Source: Lachnospiraceae bacterium
Lineage (GTDB): Bacteria; Bacillota; Clostridia; Lachnospirales; Lachnospiraceae
Assembly (NCBI GenBank): GCA_024693845.1
Contig: JAILKJ010000077.1
Coordinates: forward strand, 1-64,000
Length of the DNA stretch: 64,000 bases
Direction: 5' to 3'
In this document: piece by piece, positions 59,210 to 64,000 of the stretch
How the letters are laid out: each line of letters starts with the position of its first letter
Numbering within the stretch: position 1 is the stretch's first letter
The notes under the pieces: model-generated
Seen by the model: only the letters and a program-made list of their open reading frames with translations
Database searches by the model: none
Told to the model about the DNA's origin: nothing
Position numbers and translations under genes: made by a program

Positions 59210-61351
59210 ATGCCGATCACGATAGCGCTGGATCCCGGCCACGGAGGCGGGAACAACGGTCTGCAGCATGAGGGAATGGTGGAAAAATACATGACCAGGG
59301 TAACGGCTCAGGCGATGAAGCAGGAGCTGGAGACCTATGAAAATGTAGAGGTCATCATCACCGATCCCGATGCGGAAACGGATATGTCCTTAAGCAACAG
59401 GGCAGATACAGCAAAGCAAGCGGGGGCTGATGTACTGATCAGCCTCCACTTTAATATGTCTGAAGAACACACGATGTTCGGATCCGAAGTATGGATCCCC
59501 AGCAAGGGGTTAAACTATGCCCAGATGCGTTCTCTGGGAGAGCTTGTTCTGGACGAATTCTCCGATATTGGTCTGACACGGCGGGGAACCAAGGTGCGCC
59601 TCAATGACAGGGGGACGGATTACTACGGGATCATCCGCGAGTCGGTGGTCCGCAATATGCCGGCGATCCTCATCGAGCACTGCTATGCGGATCATGAGCA
59701 GGATGCGGCCTATATCGAAGGGGAGGCCAATTGGGAGGCCTTCGGAAAAATGGACGCCACGGCTGTGGCCAAATATTATCATTTGAAGTCCAAGGACGGA
59801 ACAAAGGACTTTACGGAATTTGTCAAAGATTCCTTTATGGTGCCTGATGAGACCGTGGAACCGGATAAAAGCGGCCCCGAGGAGGTGAACCTTACCTGGC
59901 TTGCCGAGGGAGAGTACGATGCCAATGAGACAGGTCTGCAGACCTATCATATCTGCGGCAACGAACCGGAAACCTCCATCGTATATTATGATTACAGTCA
60001 TGACGGAGGCCAGACCTGGTCCGGTCTGCAGCCCTTTGCAGCCGGTGAGACACAGATGGATATTCAGATCCCGGATGTGAAGCCCGGGGATCAGATCGTG
60101 GCAAAACTCTATAACGGCTATACGGCAAGCGGAACGAGCAATGTCATCAGTTACCGCCCTGCTCCCGAGGCAGAGCAGGTGGATGCGGACAGGGATCTTG
60201 AAAGCCTGGATGCGGCCTATGAAACAAGTCAGAGCAGCCTGGCCACCATGGAAAGAGCCGTGGCAGCCGGAAAGGTCTGGAGCATTGCGGGAAGTGCGCT
60301 GGCACTTTTCTGCGCAATGGGCTTTGTGGCAGTGGCGCTGGAAGCAAGGAAGAAACGGAGAAAGCAGCAAAGGCTCATGGTGGCCTGGGCGGTTTCCGCT
60401 TTGTTTTTACTGGCGGGTGCCTGGGCACCCAGATATTTCCTGCAGCAGGCAAGAGATGAGGCGAAGCTGGTATCCGAGCAGGCGCTAAATGCCAGAGAGG
60501 AAGCCAGAAAAGTCAATGCGGGGCACGATGCTCTGCGGACGCAGCAGGAGCTTGAGGCAAGAGAACTCATCCTGACGGACGCGGGAGAGAGCAGAGGAGA
60601 GTATATCCCGAAGCAGGAAGTAAAAACGGTTACCGTATATGATATCGCCAACGGCTATATGCGTGTGCCTCTTGTGGAAGGGATCAGGAGCAATCCCTAT
60701 CGTCTGGATGCGTTTTCCGGAGAGGGCCGGCAGAAGACATACGACGGCGGAAAGGCGATCTTCGGCATCGATGTTTCAAAGTTCCAGGGAGACATCGACT
60801 GGCAGACGGTTGCCGCCAGCGGCGTGAAATTCGCCATCATCCGTATGGGAGCCAGAGGCTATGAAACAGGCGAGCTGGTAACGGATGATAAGTTTTTGCA
60901 GAATATCGAGGGAGCCACCGAGGCGGGCATCAAGGTGGGCGTTTACTTTTTCTCAACGGCAGTTACCGCAAAGGAGGCTGTCGAGGAAGCTAACTATGTG
61001 ATCGATGCCGTGGCAGGCTATCAGCTGGCGATGCCGGTCGTTCTCGATACGGAGATCGTGTTGGCAGAGGGTGCCAGGAATGCAGACGTGACACCGGCCC
61101 AATTGACCGAGGTATCAAAGGCTTTCTGCGACAGGATAAAGGCAGAAGGGCTGACGCCCATGATCTATTCCAACGCAAAGCGTTTTACCACCAGGCTGTA
61201 TCTGGAACAGCTGGAGGAGTATGATAAGTGGCTGGCGGACTATCGGGAGAAGCCGGACTACCCATATGATTTCAAAATGTGGCAGTATTCCGAAACCGGA
61301 AGCGTGCCGGGAATCTCCGGGAATGTGGATCTGAATCTGTACTTTGAGTAA
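59210..61351 (+). CDS. Two-domain cell-wall hydrolase: N-terminal Amidase_3 and C-terminal GH25 with internal membrane hairpin
   Basis: A 713-residue protein. Residues 1-190 are an N-acetylmuramoyl-L-alanine amidase: ALDPGHGG (zinc His about 11), the zinc Glu in MVEKYMTRV, SLHFN, and the catalytic Glu in ILIEHCYADHE. Residues about 215-320 look like a beta-sandwich. Two membrane helices follow (about 356-378 and 389-410), then a charged helix and a GH25 muramidase (about 515-713) with FGIDVSKFQGDIDW, GVYFFSTAV, VVLDTE and WQYSETGSV. GH25 cuts glycan strands and Amidase_3 cuts stem peptides, so both cleave peptidoglycan. There is no N-terminal signal peptide, and the two helices put both domains on the same side. 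How they reach the wall is unexplained. Confidence 0.88.
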   Translation: MPITIALDPGHGGGNNGLQHEGMVEKYMTRVTAQAMKQELETYENVEVIITDPDAETDMSLSNRADTAKQAGADVLISLHFNMSEEHTMFGSEVWIPSKGLNYAQMRSLGELVLDEFSDIGLTRRGTKVRLNDRGTDYYGIIRESVVRNMPAILIEHCYADHEQDAAYIEGEANWEAFGKMDATAVAKYYHLKSKDGTKDFTEFVKDSFMVPDETVEPDKSGPEEVNLTWLAEGEYDANETGLQTYHICGNEPETSIVYYDYSHDGGQTWSGLQPFAAGETQMDIQIPDVKPGDQIVAKLYNGYTASGTSNVISYRPAPEAEQVDADRDLESLDAAYETSQSSLATMERAVAAGKVWSIAGSALALFCAMGFVAVALEARKKRRKQQRLMVAWAVSALFLLAGAWAPRYFLQQARDEAKLVSEQALNAREEARKVNAGHDALRTQQELEARELILTDAGESRGEYIPKQEVKTVTVYDIANGYMRVPLVEGIRSNPYRLDAFSGEGRQKTYDGGKAIFGIDVSKFQGDIDWQTVAASGVKFAIIRMGARGYETGELVTDDKFLQNIEGATEAGIKVGVYFFSTAVTAKEAVEEANYVIDAVAGYQLAMPVVLDTEIVLAEGARNADVTPAQLTEVSKAFCDRIKAEGLTPMIYSNAKRFTTRLYLEQLEEYDKWLADYREKPDYPYDFKMWQYSETGSVPGISGNVDLNLYFE

Positions 61352-61372
61352 TGGAAACGATTGTGTTATAAT
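61344..61372 (+). promoter_or_regulatory. Promoter of the CDF transporter gene
   Basis: TTGAGT (61344-61349, at the end of the upstream gene), a 17-base spacer, and TATAAT (61367-61372) preceded by TGT (extended -10). The predicted start site falls at about 61378-61381, at the ATG of the next gene. Confidence 0.75.
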
Positions 61373-61380
61373 GCTGTATT

Positions 61381-62556
61381 ATGATCACAGCTATAGCAGG
61401 ATTGATAATCAAACATAAGAAAGCGGAAGAAAAGCAGCAGAGAGTGATCTACGGCAAGGTCTGCAGTATTGTCGGGATCTGCCTGAATCTGCTGCTCTTT
61501 GCTGTAAAATATCTGATCGGAACCGTAAGCGCATCCATCGCCATTGTGGCGGACGGTTTTAACAACCTGTCGGATGCTGCGTCCTCCATCATCACCCTGA
61601 CGGGCTTCTGGCTCGGCAGCCGGAGGGCGGACAGTGAGCATCCCTTCGGTCACGGGAGAATGGAATACATATCTTCTCTGGGTGTTTCCTTCTTCGTTCT
61701 TCTCATGGGCTTTGAACTTCTGAAAAGTTCCATCGGCAAGCTGATCCATCCTTCAGAGATAATAGTTAGCAAAAGCTTACTTTTAGCACTGGGACTTTCC
61801 ATCCTGGTCAAGCTGTATATGGCAAGCTACAATTCCCATATCGGTAAAAAGATCGGTTCCACTGCCTTGAAGGCAACTGCTTTCGACAGCTTGAGTGACT
61901 GCCTCTCCACCCTTGTCGTGCTTCTTTCCGTGGGTGTTTTCAGACTGTGGCGGATCAACGTGGACGGCTGGGCAGGTGTTTTGGTTTCCGTCTTCATTCT
62001 GGTGGGCGGATTCAATATGCTCAAGGAGACGGTTTCGCCGCTACTGGGAGAGCTGCCGGATCCCGCACTGGTGGAGAGGATCCGTGAGATCGTGATACAG
62101 CGCGACGGCATTCTGGATATCCATGATATGATCATACATGATTACGGTCCGGACAGAAAGATGGTTTCACTCCATGCCGAGGTGGACGGCAGCGGTAATA
62201 TTTTTGATCTGCATGATGTGATCGACGGCGCGGAACAGGATCTGATGAACGAGCTTGGTATGCTTGCCATCATCCATATGGATCCCGTGCGTACGGATGA
62301 CGATACGAGGACCAAGTGCAAAGAGGAGATGAAGCAGCTGCTCTCAGGCATCGATGAGAGGCTGAGTCTTCACGATTTCAGATTGCGTGAGGATAGCGGG
62401 GTGACCTGTATGAAATTCGATCTTGTCATACCGGAGAAGTATGAAACGCCGACGGATGAGCTCAGGGAGCAGGTACTTAAGGAAGCATCGGAACGCTGGC
62501 CGGATTACAGGATCGAGATGCAGATAGAATTGTCCTATGTGGGAGTAAAACAATGA
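61381..62556 (+). CDS. Cation diffusion facilitator (CDF) family transporter
   Basis: Exports divalent metals such as Zn, Fe, Mn or Co by proton exchange. The 391 residues include six helices (about 28-225). The metal site is in helix II (ADGFNNLSDAASS, about 58-70) and helix V (TAFDSLSDCLST, about 164), and HPFGHGRMEY (about 86) is the family motif. An extended cytoplasmic domain follows (about 230-391), longer than usual because a second CDF C-terminal-like segment seems to follow the first. ATG 61381 gives the expected N-terminus but has no Shine-Dalgarno sequence, and the promoter predicts a start site at or within three bases of it. It overlaps greA by four bases. Confidence 0.93.
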   Translation: MITAIAGLIIKHKKAEEKQQRVIYGKVCSIVGICLNLLLFAVKYLIGTVSASIAIVADGFNNLSDAASSIITLTGFWLGSRRADSEHPFGHGRMEYISSLGVSFFVLLMGFELLKSSIGKLIHPSEIIVSKSLLLALGLSILVKLYMASYNSHIGKKIGSTALKATAFDSLSDCLSTLVVLLSVGVFRLWRINVDGWAGVLVSVFILVGGFNMLKETVSPLLGELPDPALVERIREIVIQRDGILDIHDMIIHDYGPDRKMVSLHAEVDGSGNIFDLHDVIDGAEQDLMNELGMLAIIHMDPVRTDDDTRTKCKEEMKQLLSGIDERLSLHDFRLREDSGVTCMKFDLVIPEKYETPTDELREQVLKEASERWPDYRIEMQIELSYVGVKQ

Positions 62557-63056
62557 GAGATCGTTTGACAAAATCGGATATTGATAAAATGCAGCAGGAG
62601 ATCGACCACAGAAAGCTGGAGCTGCGTCCGCAGCTTTTGGAGGATGTAAAGGTAACAAGAGCCCAGGGCGATCTGAGTGAGAATTTCGAGTATCACGCTG
62701 CCAAGCGGGCTAAGAACAGGAATGAAAGCCGGATCCGTTATCTGGAAAACATGATCAAAACAGCCGTGATCATAGACGATTCCTCCAAGGAGGATGAGGT
62801 AGGCATGAATACGAAGGTCACAGTCTATGTGGAAGAGGATGATAAGGAAGAAGTCTACAAGATCGTGACCACGATCCGCAGCAATTCCCTTAAGGGACTG
62901 ATCAGTATCGAATCCCCCATGGGAAAAGCACTGATGGGGAAAAAGGTCGGTGACAGGGTCGAGGTTGTTGTAAACGACAAATACAGCTATTTTGTACAGA
63001 TCAGAAGCCTGGATAAGTCGGAGGATGATTCCGAAGACCGGATCAGGGGATTTTAG
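62553..63056 (+). CDS. greA: GreA/GreB-family transcription elongation factor
   Basis: Stimulates RNA polymerase to cleave backtracked RNA. The 167-residue protein has the N-terminal coiled-coil hairpin (about 1-80) with DLSENFEYHAAKRAKNRNES, including the acidic tip residues (GDLSENFEY). The C-terminal FKBP-like domain has SPMGKALMGKKVGDRVEV (about 125-142). It is slightly diverged from canonical GreA, so a paralogue is possible. Start and the CDF stop overlap (ATGA). The pcrA gene begins 15 bases downstream. Confidence 0.9.
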   Translation: MRDRLTKSDIDKMQQEIDHRKLELRPQLLEDVKVTRAQGDLSENFEYHAAKRAKNRNESRIRYLENMIKTAVIIDDSSKEDEVGMNTKVTVYVEEDDKEEVYKIVTTIRSNSLKGLISIESPMGKALMGKKVGDRVEVVVNDKYSYFVQIRSLDKSEDDSEDRIRGF

Positions 63057-63071
63057 TAAGCAGGTGCTAAC

Positions 63072-64000
63072 ATGAATAACGCGATTTTTGATTCATTAAA
63101 TGAGAGACAGAGGGAGGCTGTTTTCCAGACGGAGGGCCCTCTTTTGATACTGGCGGGAGCCGGAAGCGGCAAGACCAGAGTGCTGACCCACAGGGTCGCT
63201 TATCTGATCGGTGAGAAAAATGTGAATCCCTGGAATATCTGCGCCATCACTTTTACCAATAAGGCCGCAGGCGAGATGAAGACCAGGGTGGATAACCTGG
63301 TGGGAAAGGGTGCCGACAGTGTCTGGGTAGCCACCTTCCATGCCAGCTGTGCCAGGATTCTGCGGCGGTTTTCTGACAGGATCGGCTTTGACAGCAATTT
63401 TACCATCTATGATACCGATGATCAGAAAAGCCTGATGAAGGAGGTCTGCCGTTATCTGCAGATCGATACCAAGCAGCTGAAGGAAAGGACCATTCTGAAT
63501 GCCATCTCCGATGCCAAGAATGAGCTGATCGACGAGACGGAATTTGCCAACAGGACCTTCGGCGATTTTTCCAAGTCCAGGATCAGTGCGGCTTACAGGG
63601 AGTATCAGAGCAGACTGAGAAGAAACAACGCCATGGATTTTGATGATCTGATCCTTCACACCGTTACGCTCTTTCAGTCCAATCCCGATGTCCTGAAAAG
63701 CTATCAGGACCGGTTTGAATATGTGATGGTGGATGAGTATCAGGATACCAATACGGCGCAGTTCAGGCTGGTGGAGCTTTTGGCCGGCGGTAAGAGAAAC
63801 CTCTGCGTTGTGGGTGATGACGATCAGTCCATCTACAAGTTTCGCGGTGCTAACATTCGCAACATCTTGGATTTTGAGAGAGTCTATCCGGATGCGCATG
63901 TGGTAAGACTGGAGCAGAATTACAGATCCACCCAGAATATTCTGGATGCAGCCAACAGTGTGATTGCAAACAATCAGGGGAGAAAAGAGAAATCCCTCTG
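63072..64000 (+). CDS. pcrA: ATP-dependent DNA helicase PcrA/UvrD, 5' part (runs off the window)
   Basis: A superfamily 1A 3'-to-5' helicase for repair and removal of recombination filaments. The first ~309 residues are open to the end of the window. The Q motif is LNERQREAV (about 9-17), motif I LAGAGSGKTRVLTHR (about 27), motif Ia CAITFTNKAAGEM, then motif Ib ATFHASCARILR, motif II VMVDEYQDTN (about 220), motif III VVGDDDQSIYKFRGA (about 248) and motif IV LEQNYRST. ATG 63072 follows CAGGTGC, a weak ribosome site, 15 bases after the greA-type gene. The first Met fits the family. Confidence 0.95.
   Translation, partial: MNNAIFDSLNERQREAVFQTEGPLLILAGAGSGKTRVLTHRVAYLIGEKNVNPWNICAITFTNKAAGEMKTRVDNLVGKGADSVWVATFHASCARILRRFSDRIGFDSNFTIYDTDDQKSLMKEVCRYLQIDTKQLKERTILNAISDAKNELIDETEFANRTFGDFSKSRISAAYREYQSRLRRNNAMDFDDLILHTVTLFQSNPDVLKSYQDRFEYVMVDEYQDTNTAQFRLVELLAGGKRNLCVVGDDDQSIYKFRGANIRNILDFERVYPDAHVVRLEQNYRSTQNILDAANSVIANNQGRKEKSL

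Noticed and set aside
1..64000. CRISPR arrays, insertion sequences, rRNA genes or prophage
   Set aside because: I saw no regularly spaced direct repeats, transposase, rRNA sequence or phage structural gene anywhere in the window.

Overview
The window is chromosomal DNA from a low-to-mid GC Gram-positive anaerobe, most likely a Lachnospiraceae/Clostridia member. The evidence is the cysS-mrnC-rlmB-sigH order, AGGAGG-type ribosome binding sites, sigma-A promoters, a lysine riboswitch, a YerC-type TrpR-like regulator, a PfoR-like PTS_EIIC_2 protein and a Gram-positive type IV secretion (T4SS) gene set. Genus and base composition were not computed. Almost everything reads left to right; typA, a cold-shock gene, the yerC-like gene and one tRNA are on the minus strand.

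Region 1 (1-14.4 kb) is mostly housekeeping. It holds the end of cysS, mrnC, rlmB, sigH, a small coiled-coil protein, a tRNA-Thr(GGT) with a consensus promoter, a membrane sensor-like protein with a degenerate ATPase domain and a receiver domain, a large polytopic membrane protein, a heterodimeric ABC exporter pair, and a class A penicillin-binding protein closed by a strong terminator.

Region 2 (14.4-44.1 kb) is a 30-kb T4SS-like locus. It contains an ECF sigma factor, a VirB2/TrbC-like pilin, a VirD4/TraG coupling ATPase, a VirB6/TrbL-like channel protein with a glycine-rich repeat tail, and a 1634-residue protein joining a PrgI-type membrane module to a VirB4 ATPase and an acidic tail. Alongside are several exported or membrane-anchored proteins of unknown function, a 2342-residue exported protein, an RsbW-like kinase with a STAS protein, and a membrane EAL-domain protein. 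I see no relaxase, integrase or att-like repeats, so it does not look like an ordinary conjugative element. Four intergenic sites in it share TGCAACC-N17-GTAT, always upstream of the first gene after a gap. I infer these are promoters of the local ECF sigma factor.

Region 3 (44.1-50.1 kb) is a sulfur amino acid import operon. A 42-codon leader ORF with eight Cys codons sits before mutually exclusive antiterminator and terminator hairpins. Behind it lies a fused substrate-binding lipoprotein (cystine-type domain plus MetQ-type domain), metN, metI, two TcyL/TcyM-like permeases and a TcyN-like ATPase. Two ABC importers thus appear to share one double-headed receptor and one Cys-responsive attenuator.

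Region 4 (50-64 kb) returns to core functions: typA, a predicted esterase, a lysine riboswitch with dapA, dapB and an HIS6-type hisA, a cold-shock protein, a PfoR-like membrane protein, an isolated short flagellin, a yerC-like regulator divergent from a DUF1836 gene, a double-domain amidase/GH25 protein, a CDF cation transporter that may be leaderless, a greA-family gene and the start of pcrA.
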